A stretch of DNA of 64,000 bases. Source: Microvirga splendida. GTDB taxonomy: Bacteria > Pseudomonadota > Alphaproteobacteria > Rhizobiales > Beijerinckiaceae. The translations under genes were made by a program, and so were the position numbers. The notes under the pieces were generated by a model. That model saw only the letters and a program-made list of their open reading frames with translations, was not told the DNA's origin and made no database searches. Position 1 is the first letter of the stretch, and every line of letters starts with the position of its first letter. The stretch is from contig NZ_JAELXT010000016.1 of the NCBI RefSeq assembly GCF_016427565.1, positions 40,079 to 104,078 on the forward strand, in the 5' to 3' direction. This document shows positions 29,762 to 38,411 of this stretch, in pieces.

Positions 29762-30079
29762 ATGGTCACCCTGGAGATAGGCGGCAAGGCGGTTGCCGTG
29801 ACGAACGCCAATGAGGAGCAGGCCCGCGAACTCTTTCTCAGCGAGAGCTTTAAAGATGACCTGAAGTCGTTTAAGAGCGAGGGCCGCTCCCTCTGGGACG
29901 GCTCAGCTGCCTTAACGACACGGCCCGCATCGGAAGACGAGATCGATGCCTTCTATGAGGCCCTGGACGAAGAGGACGATGTCGAAGAAAACGACGAAGA
30001 CTCTGATGGCGACCTCGATATCGATGTCGTGTTCCTGGTGTCCATCGACGAAATAGACGACGCCGCTGCCTCCGGCTGA
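29762..30079 (+). CDS. Small acidic protein of unknown function
   Basis: 105 aa, cytoplasmic. I do not recognise a named family. The N-terminal 55 residues look folded (MVTLEIGGKAVAVTNANEE...ELFLSESFKDDLKSF), and the C-terminal 45 are extremely acidic (EALDEEDDVEENDEDSDGD), ending in a hydrophobic strand IDVVFLVSIDEID. There is only a weak ribosome-binding site (AAGGATGAACC ATG). It is divergent from the phosphatase gene and 54 bases ahead of the DEAD-box helicase, but a hairpin separates them. The acidic tail may contact a basic partner; that is speculation. Confidence 0.65.
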   Translation: MVTLEIGGKAVAVTNANEEQARELFLSESFKDDLKSFKSEGRSLWDGSAALTTRPASEDEIDAFYEALDEEDDVEENDEDSDGDLDIDVVFLVSIDEIDDAAASG

Positions 30080-30133
30080 TCATCCTTACCGGAGCCCTCG
30101 AGGGCTCCTCTTGAAACGGTTCAGCCCATTCTC

Positions 30134-32056
30134 ATGCCTTTCCCCAAGTCCAATCCCAGCCTCGACCGTGCTCTGGCCGACAAAGGCTACAACGATCCGA
30201 CCCCCGTCCAGGCCGCCGTGCTGCAGCCGGAGGCGGTCGACCGGGATCTCCTCGTCTCCGCCCAGACCGGCTCCGGCAAGACGGTCGCCTACGGGCTCGC
30301 CATGGCCTCCACCCTGCTCGGCGACGCCGAGCGCTTCGAGGCCCCGCGCGAGCCGCTGGCCCTGATCATCGCTCCCACCCGCGAGCTCGCCCTCCAGGTC
30401 AACCGGGAGCTGATCTGGCTCTATGGCCCGGCCGGTGCCCGCGTCGCCTCCTGCGTCGGCGGCATGGATGTGCGCCGCGAGCAGCGGGCGCTCGCTGATG
30501 GCTGCCATATCGTGGTCGGCACCCCGGGCCGCCTGCGCGACCACCTGGAGCGCGGCCGCCTCGACACCTCCAAGATGCGCGTCGTGGTGCTCGACGAGGC
30601 CGACGAGATGCTGGATCTCGGCTTCCGCGAGGATCTGGAATTCATCCTCGACGCCACGCCGGAGGAGCGCCGCACGCTCCTGTTCTCGGCCACCCTGCCG
30701 AAGAACATCGTCGCCTTGGCGCGGCGTTACCAGAGCGATGCCCACCGCATCGACACCCTGGTCGAGAACGAGCCCCATGGGGACATCGAGTACCGCGCCC
30801 TCAGGATCGCGCCCAACGAGGTCGAGCATGCGGTCGTCAACGTGCTGCGCTTCTACGAGAGCCGCGGCGCCATGGTGTTCTGCCATACCCGCGAGGCCGT
30901 GCGGCACCTCCATGCCAGCCTGATCGAGCGCGGCTTCGCGGCCGTCTCGATCTCGGGCGAGCTGACCCAGAACGAGCGCAGCAACGCCCTGCAGTCCCTG
31001 CGGGACGGGCGGGCACGCGTGTGCGTCGCCACCGACGTGGCGGCCCGCGGCATCGACCTGCCGGATCTCGGCCTCGTGATCCACTTCGACCTGCCGAACG
31101 ACCACGAGACCCTCCTGCACCGCAGCGGCCGCACGGGCCGCGCGGGCCGCAAGGGCGTCTGCGTGATGCTTGTGCCCTATACCCGCCGCCGCAAGGCCGA
31201 GCGGCTCATCGACATGGCCCGCGTTGACGTGACCTGGGCCGGCGCCCCCTCGGCCGACGAGATCCGCCTGAAAGATCGCGAGCGGCTGATGCAGGACCCG
31301 ATCTTCGCCGAAGAGGCGACGGACGAGGACATGGGCATGGCCAAGGCCCTCCTGGCCGAGCGCTCGGCCGAGGAGATCGCCAATGCCCTGGTGAAGTTCC
31401 ACCGGGCCCGCCTGCCGGCTCCGGAAGAGATCGTCGATGCGGGCTCGGACCGCGAGCCGCGCCAGCGCAAGGATAAGCGCGAGCGGACCGAGGAGCGCAC
31501 CCGCGGCTTCAAGGATCGTGGCGCATCGGAGGGCGGCTTCGAGCGGTCGTCCGAGGACATGGTGTGGTTCCGCATGAGCGTCGGGCGCCGCAACAACGCG
31601 GATCCCCGCTGGCTGCTGCCGATCATCTGCCGCCTCGGCCACGTGACGAAGAAGGAGATCGGCTCGATCAAGATCTTCGACCGGGAGACGAAGTTCGAGA
31701 TCGTGAAGTCGCAGGCCTCGAAATTCGCCTCCGCCGTGCGCAAGACCAACGACGAGGACATTCAGATCGAGCCTGCCGATGCAGGGCCCGGCAAGCCAAG
31801 CTTCGGCAAGTCAGGATCCGGCAAGGCAGGCCCCGGCAAGCCACGCGATGCGAAGCCCTGGAGCGGACCCAAGGGTGATGGGCCGAAGGGCAACGGGCCC
31901 AAAAGCCACGGCCCCAAGAGCCATGGCCCCAAGGAGCGGAGCGCCCACCCCGCCCGCAAGGGACCACCAGCCGACAAGGGTCCGCAAGACTTCAAGGGTC
32001 CGAAGGATTTCAAGAAGTCGAAGGACAAGAAGCGCTCATCCGACAAGCGCCCCTGA
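30134..32056 (+). CDS. DEAD-box ATP-dependent RNA helicase with DbpA-type RNA-binding domain
   Basis: 640 aa cytoplasmic RNA helicase of the CsdA/DbpA type, for ribosome assembly or RNA decay. The ordered motifs are: Q motif GYNDPTPVQ, AQTGSGKT (I), PTRELA (Ia), GTPGRL (Ib), VLDEADEM (II, DEAD), FSATLP (III), VFCHTRE (IV), ATDVAARGID (V) and HRSGRTGRAG (VI). A DbpA-like RNA-binding domain follows near 470-545 (WFRMSVGRRNNADPRWLLPIICRLG). The last 75 residues are a low-complexity basic tail of GKP and KGPK repeats. No clear ribosome-binding site precedes the ATG, and the tail is followed by a strong terminator. Confidence 0.94.
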   Translation: MPFPKSNPSLDRALADKGYNDPTPVQAAVLQPEAVDRDLLVSAQTGSGKTVAYGLAMASTLLGDAERFEAPREPLALIIAPTRELALQVNRELIWLYGPAGARVASCVGGMDVRREQRALADGCHIVVGTPGRLRDHLERGRLDTSKMRVVVLDEADEMLDLGFREDLEFILDATPEERRTLLFSATLPKNIVALARRYQSDAHRIDTLVENEPHGDIEYRALRIAPNEVEHAVVNVLRFYESRGAMVFCHTREAVRHLHASLIERGFAAVSISGELTQNERSNALQSLRDGRARVCVATDVAARGIDLPDLGLVIHFDLPNDHETLLHRSGRTGRAGRKGVCVMLVPYTRRRKAERLIDMARVDVTWAGAPSADEIRLKDRERLMQDPIFAEEATDEDMGMAKALLAERSAEEIANALVKFHRARLPAPEEIVDAGSDREPRQRKDKRERTEERTRGFKDRGASEGGFERSSEDMVWFRMSVGRRNNADPRWLLPIICRLGHVTKKEIGSIKIFDRETKFEIVKSQASKFASAVRKTNDEDIQIEPADAGPGKPSFGKSGSGKAGPGKPRDAKPWSGPKGDGPKGNGPKSHGPKSHGPKERSAHPARKGPPADKGPQDFKGPKDFKKSKDKKRSSDKRP

Positions 32057-32066
32057 TCGAAGCAAC

Positions 32067-32104
32067 AGGCCGGGACATGAACATGTCCCGGCCTGAGTTC
32101 TTTT
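32067..32104 (+). terminator. Rho-independent terminator behind the DEAD-box helicase gene
   Basis: Perfect 13-base stem (32067-32079 with 32082-32094) with a 2-base spacer, followed by GAGTTCTTTT. It starts 11 bases after the stop codon. Confidence 0.85.
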
Positions 32105-32287
32105 AAGCCTCGGAGGAACTCTCACGTCTCAAAGCTTCCACGAGCACCCTGGCCTGCGGACACAGACGACACGGAATTCCGCTCAACAGGATTATTGCAT
32201 TGCAGCATACATATTGTGCATCGCAACATATCCACCATATCTAGCGTTAGCTTCAGATCTTATCTTACCCGGAAGGGCCCGACGATA

Positions 32288-33499
32288 ATGCAACGCTTAG
32301 GTCAGATGATTCAGCAAATCGCGCGTTACCGGCGCCAGTGGGAAACCACCATGAAAGCCTCAGGGGCAGCGGCGGGTTCATTTGAAAGCCCGACGATGCC
32401 GAACCGGCTGACCGAGGTCTCGGGTTTCGGCGCCAATCCGGGCAATCTGCGCATGCTGACCTACGTGCCGGAGGCGGTTTCCGCTTCGCCGGCTCTCGTG
32501 GTCGTTCTGCACGGCTGCACGCAGACGGCTGCCGGCTACGATCATGGCTCCGGCTGGTCGGCGCTTGCCGATCGTTATGGCTTCATCCTGCTCTATGCCG
32601 AGCAGCGAGAGGCCAACAATCCGAAGCGCTGCTTCAACTGGTTTCAGCTTGGAGATATCGAGCGTGACAAGGGTGAAGCTTGTTCCATCCGGCAGATGGT
32701 GGAGTTTGCGATCAAGCAGCACAACGTCGACCGCAGCCGCGTCTTCGTCACCGGACTTTCGGCCGGCGGAGCCATGACCGCGACCATGCTCGCCACTTAC
32801 CCGGAGGTGTTCGCCAGCGGAGCCATCATCGCGGGCCTCCCCTATCGCTGCGCAACGAGCGTTCCGGAAGCCTTCGAGTGCATGTTCCAGGGACAGACCC
32901 GGTCGGCGCAGGAATGGGGCGATCTCGTGCGCAACGCTTCCTCCCATCGGGGACCCTGGCCCAAGGTCTCGGTGTGGCACGGCAGCGCCGACGCCACCGT
33001 GAAGCCGATGAACGCAGGCGAGATCATCAAGCAGTGGACGAATGTCCACGGCCTCACGTCGAGCCCCACCTCGAGCGAGACGGTCGATGGTTATCCGCGC
33101 CGTGTCTGGACCGCCCCCTCCGGCGAGGACGTCATCGAGGAATATGTCATCACCGGCATGGCCCATGGTACGCCGCTCGACACCGGCAACGATGAGAACA
33201 GCTATGGTGCCGCTGGCCCGTTCCTGCTCGACGTGGGCATTTCATCGAGCTACCGGATCGCAAAGTTCTGGGGGCTGACCGAACAGGCAGATGAGACCTC
33301 GCGGGTCCGCCTCAGCCCTGAACCCGTTCGGCACGATCCACCCGCGATGGTCGCCGGCAAGCGGCCTGCGGCAGATGAGTGGGCGGCACGGGGCGCCACA
33401 CGCAAGCCGCGGCAGGACAGCCGGAGCCCAGGCATGCCGCACATGGATGTGGGCTCGGTGATCACGAAGGCTCTCAGGGCGGCAGGTCTGATGAAGTAA
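32288..33499 (+). CDS. PHB depolymerase family esterase
   Basis: 403 aa alpha/beta hydrolase of the poly(3-hydroxybutyrate) depolymerase/LpqC family, which cleaves PHB or related esters. Seen: ALVVVLHGCTQTAAGYDHGSGW (oxyanion region), the lipase box VTGLSAGGAMTA with the nucleophile Ser, HGSADATVKP with the acid Asp, and GMAHGTPLD with the His. No classical signal peptide is visible: the N-terminus MQRLGQMIQQIARYRRQ is amphipathic and basic, so the enzyme may be intracellular. I use the ATG at 32288 with GGAAGGG in front; a longer frame to 32195 runs through AT-rich leader DNA. About 50 C-terminal residues are Pro/Arg-rich and unstructured. Confidence 0.88.
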   Translation: MQRLGQMIQQIARYRRQWETTMKASGAAAGSFESPTMPNRLTEVSGFGANPGNLRMLTYVPEAVSASPALVVVLHGCTQTAAGYDHGSGWSALADRYGFILLYAEQREANNPKRCFNWFQLGDIERDKGEACSIRQMVEFAIKQHNVDRSRVFVTGLSAGGAMTATMLATYPEVFASGAIIAGLPYRCATSVPEAFECMFQGQTRSAQEWGDLVRNASSHRGPWPKVSVWHGSADATVKPMNAGEIIKQWTNVHGLTSSPTSSETVDGYPRRVWTAPSGEDVIEEYVITGMAHGTPLDTGNDENSYGAAGPFLLDVGISSSYRIAKFWGLTEQADETSRVRLSPEPVRHDPPAMVAGKRPAADEWAARGATRKPRQDSRSPGMPHMDVGSVITKALRAAGLMK

Positions 33500-33527
33500 G
33501 CCGGTTCGCAAGCGCGCGCGAGCGAGG

Positions 33528-33557
33528 GCCGGGCATCTAGGGGTGCCCGGCTCTTTT
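33528..33557. terminator. Terminator between convergent genes
   Basis: 8-base arms GCCGGGCA/TGCCCGGC (33528-33535 and 33544-33551), followed by TCTTTT on the + strand. It closes the PHB-depolymerase-like gene and lies 9 bases from the stop of the convergent DUF1194 gene. Confidence 0.75.
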
Positions 33558-33565
33558 CAGTTGTT

Positions 33566-34381
33566 CTAAGGCTTTCTCTCCTGGCTCAGCAGGCCTTCCT
33601 GCTTGCGCTTCTCGCCCGTCACGCAATTCATGCTCGGCGTGGTGTCTTGCGCCGGCATGATGCGAGGGGCGGCGTCGTTCCCGGAGACCTCACGCATGAT
33701 CTTCGTGCGGATGACCATGGCGAACTGCTCGGGGTCGTGCAGGGGCAGAACGAACGAGCCGACGCCGCCGATCACGCATTCCTTGAAGTAAAGATCCAGA
33801 TCCTGCAGGGCCGTGCTGCCGGATGCTCGCCTGAACATGATCGGCAGCCCATTGATGACGATGCCGTCCGCAACAGCCTCATCCCTTGCATAAGTGACGT
33901 GGCGGCCATCGTTGTTGGGACCGTCCCCGGACACATCGACAACACGGCGGATCGGGGCCCCGCCCAGTTGCTCGAACAGCTTGCGGCTCTGGTCGATGAT
34001 GCCGGAGATCGACGTCATGCCGGCCTGGCGAGCGGGCTGGTAGGAGAGATGATGGGCGAAGGAGATCGCCTTCTCGGGACTGTCGATGATGGTCCATGGC
34101 ACGAGAACGCGCTGATCCTTCACGCCCGACCATTCCACATAGGTGACCGCAATGCGGCCATGCAGGCCGTTGGCGATGGCCTCATGCACGAGAGAGGATC
34201 GGAAGGCCTTCACGAAACCCTCGCGCTGCAGGCCCTGCTCGTCGCCCTCCATGGAAGACGAGACATCGACCGCAATGACGAGCGCAACATCGAGTTCCGC
34301 TTCGGGAGTGACGGGGCCGGCCGTCACGACTCCACCGGCCAGAAGGAAGAACGCGAGGGTACTCAGGAGCCTGTTCGCCAT
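33566..34381 (-). CDS. DUF1194 / von Willebrand factor A-like secreted protein
   Basis: 271 aa. Signal peptide NRLLSTLAFFLLAGGVVTAG. The mature protein is a DUF1194 domain with a VWA-like fold: VALVIAVDVSSSMEGDEQ contains the DxSxS metal-site (MIDAS) motif, followed by VTYVEWSG and the VVDVSGDGPNNDG strand. Such proteins are thought to bind partners through a divalent metal in the periplasm; the partner is unknown. I take the ATG at 34381 (GGAGGCGGTC before it) and not the one ten codons upstream. The C-terminal 25 residues are polar and probably disordered. Confidence 0.86.
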   Translation of the reverse strand: MANRLLSTLAFFLLAGGVVTAGPVTPEAELDVALVIAVDVSSSMEGDEQGLQREGFVKAFRSSLVHEAIANGLHGRIAVTYVEWSGVKDQRVLVPWTIIDSPEKAISFAHHLSYQPARQAGMTSISGIIDQSRKLFEQLGGAPIRRVVDVSGDGPNNDGRHVTYARDEAVADGIVINGLPIMFRRASGSTALQDLDLYFKECVIGGVGSFVLPLHDPEQFAMVIRTKIMREVSGNDAAPRIMPAQDTTPSMNCVTGEKRKQEGLLSQERKP

Positions 34382-34670
34382 GACCGCCTCCGCTCCCGGC
34401 GCCCGATCCATGGACCGTTGCCAAGGTTGCGATTGTCAACGCACGAGCCGGGTATTCGATACGCGCAAGGTGTCACATATTCTGTAGCCGGTTCATCGGA
34501 GGAAGCAGATGCGTGCTATTTTTAGCTCCCGCAAGCGGCAAAAAAGCACAACAAAAATAAGGCAGTATTCTAGAAAAGCCAAACGTAACAAAATCCACTC
34601 TCTACACGCAGAGCAGACAAGGATCGGGCAGTTCGGTAAGTTTCAGTTACGCTACGCAAGGGGCAAAAAA

Positions 34671-34910
34671 ATGAAACCGGATATGGACCTGATCGGCGCT
34701 CTCACCAGCTTCTCCGTCGGCACGCTCGACGGCCGGGACGCGATGATGGTGATCGAGCTTGCCACCACGCCTGAGGAATACGAGCAGGGCATCCGGCGGC
34801 AGATGCCGGTGGCCATGACCCCCGAGCATGCCCGCGAACTCGGCGAAGCGCTCCTTCTGGCGGCCAAGGCGGCCCAGATGGGCGAGGCCCCCAGCTACGC
34901 GATGAACTGA
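34671..34910 (+). CDS. Small conserved-type protein of unknown function
   Basis: 79 aa, cytoplasmic, family not recognised. MKPDMDLIGALTSFSVGTLDGRDAMMVIELATTPEEYEQG predicts mixed strand-helix structure and the C-terminal half is helical (ARELGEALLLAAKAAQMGE). AAGGGG stands 8 bases before this ATG. An in-frame ATG at 34509 has an even better site (GGAGGAAGCAG) and would add 54 very basic residues from AT-rich DNA, making 133 aa. Codon use in that extension is unlike the rest of the window, so I prefer the short form but cannot exclude the long one. Confidence 0.6.
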   Translation: MKPDMDLIGALTSFSVGTLDGRDAMMVIELATTPEEYEQGIRRQMPVAMTPEHARELGEALLLAAKAAQMGEAPSYAMN

Positions 34911-34940
34911 TCCCCCTGCTTCGATGAAATTCGGGACCTG

Positions 34941-35690
34941 TTATCGGCACGCCCGGTAAGATCCCATGTCGAAGTGGAAATGATCGTGGTGAGCCTCGTT
35001 GTAGTCGGGGCTGAGCACCACATCGAAGAAGCGGCAGGCCCCATCTCTCAGGGCGCGCAGGAAAGCCTCCCGGCGCCCATCGCCTCCGGACCAATCCCCT
35101 TTCACCGTGACCTGCTGTCCGTCGGCAAGGACGAAGCCGGCGATGTCGATGGCGTTGGCAGTGGCATGCTCGCTGCGGCGCCCGCCAGCCCGATGGTTGA
35201 TGTTGCGGCAGGCATAGGTGCCGAAATGCGTGACCCTTACGACCTCCTGCCCAAGATGTTCCCGCGCGGCCGGAAGCAGGGCATGCCGCTCGAACAGGGC
35301 CCAGGCCACTGTCAGCGGACAGGTGGCCGTGAAGCTCCTGTTGAACCCGACGGAAGATCGCGACACCTCCACGGCATTGGACAAGCCGCACCCGTCCCCC
35401 GAGTCACGATCCGGCACGGCTGTGTGGGACAGCGGCGCCCCGTCCAGAACGGCCAAGCACTGCTCTTCCCGGCGCTCGAGACGGGAGAGCTTCCATCGGG
35501 TGAGCCAGTTGACGTCATCCGCGATCCTCAAGGGCGTGAACGGATTGAATCTGTTCGGGATGTCGAGGAAGCCGCCCCAGACCAATCCCGACACGACGGC
35601 AAGCCCGAGAACGAGAGCAAGGGTCAGCCGGACAAGGATGATCCGCACGATGCTGGAGCGGCGCGGCTGTTGAGGGTGATCGTCATGCAC
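34941..35690 (-). CDS. Extensin-like domain protein (putative M15-type cell-wall peptidase fold)
   Basis: 249 aa. One N-terminal membrane anchor (IILVRLTLALVLGLAVVSGLVWGGF), then a periplasmic extensin-like C-terminal domain: CPLTVAWALFERHALLPAA, then HFGTYACRNIN, SEHATANAIDIAGF (H...D pair) and EAHHDHFHFDMG (H-x-H). These His/Asp positions match the zinc ligands of M15/LAS peptidases that trim peptidoglycan peptides, so a wall-remodelling role is likely although activity is not proven for the family. Four or more cysteines suggest disulfides. Start at 35690 after a weak GAGGGTGC site. Confidence 0.84.
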   Translation of the reverse strand: MHDDHPQQPRRSSIVRIILVRLTLALVLGLAVVSGLVWGGFLDIPNRFNPFTPLRIADDVNWLTRWKLSRLERREEQCLAVLDGAPLSHTAVPDRDSGDGCGLSNAVEVSRSSVGFNRSFTATCPLTVAWALFERHALLPAAREHLGQEVVRVTHFGTYACRNINHRAGGRRSEHATANAIDIAGFVLADGQQVTVKGDWSGGDGRREAFLRALRDGACRFFDVVLSPDYNEAHHDHFHFDMGSYRACR

Positions 35691-35803
35691 CCTCCTGTTC
35701 TAGGGCTGACCGAGACATGATCCACCTGAACACCCGTGTGAAGCATCCGGCAGCTTTGAATCGCCGTAGGTCGGTCATGTGCGCCGCAGCGCCAGGCAAC
35801 AAA

Positions 35804-35831
35804 AAAGCAAGGCAGTTTCCTGCCTTGCTTT
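35804..35831 (-). terminator. Rho-independent terminator behind the HU gene
   Basis: Perfect 12-base stem AAAGCAAGGCAG/CTGCCTTGCTTT with a 4-base loop; on the minus strand it ends in a run of six T. It lies 60 bases beyond the stop of the HU-like gene. Confidence 0.85.
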
Positions 35832-35890
35832 CGCTGAAGCCTGAGATTGTCCGCAGTCGAAGCGATTGTCCTTCGACCTGCGGGGATTGC

Positions 35891-36367
35891 TCAGATCGAG
35901 TCCTTGAGGTCCTTGGCGGCGCGGAAGGCGATCTTCTTCGAAGCCTTGATCTTCACGGGTTCGCCGGTCTGGGGGTTGCGGCCCATGCGGGCGGCGCGCT
36001 TGCGGACCTGCAGGATGCCGAGGCCGCTCAGGCGGATCTTGTCGCCCTTCTTCAGGCTCTTGGCGATCATCTCGACCATCTGATTCAGCATCTCGTTGGC
36101 CTGGCGCTTGGGAACCTCGTGCATCTCGGAGAGACGGTCGGCAATGTTGCGCAGCGTCAGGATCGGGGAAGCCGACGCGGCCGAAGCCTTCGCGGTCTTC
36201 TTCACGGTTGCCTTCGAGGTCTTGCTCGCAGCCTTCGTCGCAGCCGCCTTGCCGGCAGCCTTGGCAGGCGCCTTTGCGGTCTTCGACGTTGCCTTTGCTG
36301 CAGCCTTCGGCGCCGCAGCCTTCTTGGCCGGGGCCTTCTTGGAAACCTTGGTTGCAGTCTTGGCCAT
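35891..36367 (-). CDS. HU-family DNA-binding protein with histone H1-like N-terminal tail
   Basis: 158 aa nucleoid protein. Residues 70-158 are a recognisable HU/IHF fold: ILTLRNIADRLSEMHEVPKRQANEMLNQMVEMIAKSLKKGDKIRLSGLGILQVRKRAARMGRNPQTGEPVKIKASKKIAFRAAK in shortened form, including the GxNPxTGE arm (GRNPQTGEPVKI) that enters the minor groove. Residues 1-68 are an Ala/Lys tail built of KAA, KAPAKK and SKT units, like eukaryotic H1. The gene is single, has its own terminator, and is divergent from kdgK. The tail would add non-specific DNA condensation to the HU core. Confidence 0.92.
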   Translation of the reverse strand: MAKTATKVSKKAPAKKAAAPKAAAKATSKTAKAPAKAAGKAAATKAASKTSKATVKKTAKASAASASPILTLRNIADRLSEMHEVPKRQANEMLNQMVEMIAKSLKKGDKIRLSGLGILQVRKRAARMGRNPQTGEPVKIKASKKIAFRAAKDLKDSI

Positions 36368-36728
36368 CAGGAACTCCTTGTTTTCGACGGTGAATGCATA
36401 AGACAGCAGTTCCTCATTAGCGCGTTCAGCCAGGAATTAAAGTGGCAAAGACCGTTTTACGCACAATAGTCGAGGGATACTTGCCCATATCTCGTCAAGA
36501 GCCGCCTGAATGTTGCCCTGCATTCATGGAGGTCGCATCGTTGCACCGGCCTGTCTCCGGTGGATCGGCGCAAGAAAGAGAATCAGCGTCGACACGCATG
36601 GAGCAACGATGAAGGGCTTGTCGGCTCCGATTCCCCGCACAACCAAGCAAGGACTGCAATATACGGATCGACAAAGAGCCTCGTCCCATCATATTCCCTA
36701 GCGGGACAGAACACGCCACGGTGAGAGC
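36368..36728. other. Divergent intergenic region, 361 bases
   Basis: Upstream of both the HU gene (leftward) and kdgK (rightward), so it should hold both promoters. The first 110 bases are the most AT-rich and the likelier site of the HU promoter. Short frames here lack ribosome-binding sites; no gene or RNA was recognised. Confidence 0.4.
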
Positions 36729-37631
36729 ATGACACGGGTCGCCTGCATTGGGGAATGCATGATCGAGCTTCGGGAGGAGGCCGATGGCAAGCTCTCCCGC
36801 AGCTTCGGCGGAGACACCCTCAACACCGCCGTCTATCTCGCCCGCCTCGGCTCACAGGTCGATTACGTCACAGCCCTGGGAGACGACAGCTGGAGCGACG
36901 AGCTGGTCGCAGCCTGGGAAGCGGAGGGCGTGGGCACAGGCCGCGTGCTGCGCTTGGCTGGCCGCCTGCCCGGCCTCTACATCATCCAGACGGATTCCAA
37001 GGGCGAACGCCGGTTCTCCTACTGGCGCGAGACGTCCGCCGCCCGCCGGCTCTTCCAGGTTCCGGAAACCCGCGCGATTATCGCCTCCCTCGCCGGCGAC
37101 GACCTGATCTACTTCTCGGGCATCTCGCTCTCCCTTTACGGCGACGAGGGGCGCGAGCGCCTGTTCGAAGCCCTGCGCGAGGCGCGCTCGGCCGGCAGGC
37201 GCGTGGCCTTCGACACCAATTTCCGCCTGCGGGGCTGGCCTGATCGGGAGATCGCAAAAAAGGCCTTCAGGCAAGCCTTCACGTGCGCCGATATCGTTCT
37301 CGCGTCGACGGAGGATCTCGAACTGCTGTTCGAAAGCGCTGGGACCGATGAAGTGCTGACCTTCGCGGACCGGGTGGAGATCGTCCTGAAATATCCGGAC
37401 CTGACGTGCCGGGTTATGCTGGACGGCAAGGAGTTCGTCGTTCCGGGCACGCCTGCGAAGGATGTGGTCGACACCACCGCGGCCGGCGACAGCTTCGCGG
37501 CGGCCTATCTGCACACGCGCCTACTGGGCAAGGACCCTGAGGCCGCGGCCCGGGCAGGCCATCGTCTCGCGGGACAGGTGGTGCGATATCGCGGCGCGAT
37601 CATTCCTCGCGATGCGATGCCCCAGCCCTAA
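36729..37631 (+). CDS. kdgK: 2-dehydro-3-deoxygluconokinase
   Basis: 300 aa PfkB-family sugar kinase; phosphorylates 2-keto-3-deoxygluconate to KDPG. N-terminal VACIGECMIELRE and FGGDTLNTAVYLARLG are the KdgK-type substrate loops; the C-terminal VDTTAAGDSFAAAYL is the PfkB signature 2 (xxGD) with the catalytic Asp. Length is normal. GGTGAGAG precedes the ATG. The eda gene follows by 38 bases, so the pair converts KDG through KDPG to pyruvate and glyceraldehyde 3-phosphate, the lower branch of hexuronate and Entner-Doudoroff use. Confidence 0.93.
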   Translation: MTRVACIGECMIELREEADGKLSRSFGGDTLNTAVYLARLGSQVDYVTALGDDSWSDELVAAWEAEGVGTGRVLRLAGRLPGLYIIQTDSKGERRFSYWRETSAARRLFQVPETRAIIASLAGDDLIYFSGISLSLYGDEGRERLFEALREARSAGRRVAFDTNFRLRGWPDREIAKKAFRQAFTCADIVLASTEDLELLFESAGTDEVLTFADRVEIVLKYPDLTCRVMLDGKEFVVPGTPAKDVVDTTAAGDSFAAAYLHTRLLGKDPEAAARAGHRLAGQVVRYRGAIIPRDAMPQP

Positions 37632-37669
37632 GCCGCCCGCATGAATACATCGCTCAAGGAGTTCCTCGG

Positions 37670-38335
37670 ATGACCCAAGATCTGTCAGCTCTCGCTGAAT
37701 CCCGCGACCGGCAGCTTGCCGATCTGCTCCGCTCCGGTCCCGTCGTTCCGGTCATCACGCTGGAGCGCGTGGAGGATGCGGTTCCTCTCGCACGCGCCCT
37801 CGTGGCAGGCGGTCTGCGGCTTCTCGAGATCACCCTGCGCACGCCGGCGGCGGCCGATGCGGCAGCGGCCATCATCCGGGACGTGCCGGACGCCATCGTG
37901 GGCATCGGCACGGTGCTGACGCCGAAGGACCTGGAACGCGCCCAGGCGCTCGGTGCCCGCTATGCGCTGAGCCCCGGCGCCACGCCGGACCTGCTCAAGG
38001 CCGCATCGCGGAGCGAAATGCCGTTCATTCCCGGCATCGCCACCGCGTCCGAACTGATGATGGCCCTCGCCCACGGATTCCAGACCGTCAAGTTCTTCCC
38101 CGCCGTTGCATCAGGCGGCATTCCCGCCCTCAAGGCTCTCGCAGGCCCTTTCCCGCAGGCGCGCTTCTGCCCCACCGGCGGCATCGACGAGAAGAACGCC
38201 GGGGACTGGCTCGCACTCCCCAATGTGGTGGCCATCGGCGGCTCGTGGATCTGTCCGTCATCCGACATCCGGGCGCAGGCCTGGGGCGAGATCACGGCGA
38301 AAGCGCAGAGGGCAGTCGCTTCAGTGAAGGCATGA
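37670..38335 (+). CDS. eda: 2-dehydro-3-deoxy-phosphogluconate aldolase (KDPG/KHG aldolase)
   Basis: 221 aa class I aldolase; splits KDPG to pyruvate and glyceraldehyde 3-phosphate. Motifs: VVPVITLERVEDAVPLARAL, LRLLEITLRTPAA with the acid/base Glu, VGIGTVLTPKDLERA, PFIPGIATASEL, and GFQTVKFFPAVASGG with the Schiff-base Lys, then FCPTGGIDEKNAGDWL. Follows kdgK in an operon with AAGGAGTTCCTCGG before the ATG. No edd gene is present, which favours a role in uronate or KDG breakdown over the full Entner-Doudoroff route at this locus. Confidence 0.95.
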   Translation: MTQDLSALAESRDRQLADLLRSGPVVPVITLERVEDAVPLARALVAGGLRLLEITLRTPAAADAAAAIIRDVPDAIVGIGTVLTPKDLERAQALGARYALSPGATPDLLKAASRSEMPFIPGIATASELMMALAHGFQTVKFFPAVASGGIPALKALAGPFPQARFCPTGGIDEKNAGDWLALPNVVAIGGSWICPSSDIRAQAWGEITAKAQRAVASVKA

Positions 38336-38411
38336 GAACCTTCCTCACATTTGGTAGGATTGTCAGGCCCCTTCCCCGTGGCAATACTCACGCCAAGGGG
38401 GAGGCGCAGCC

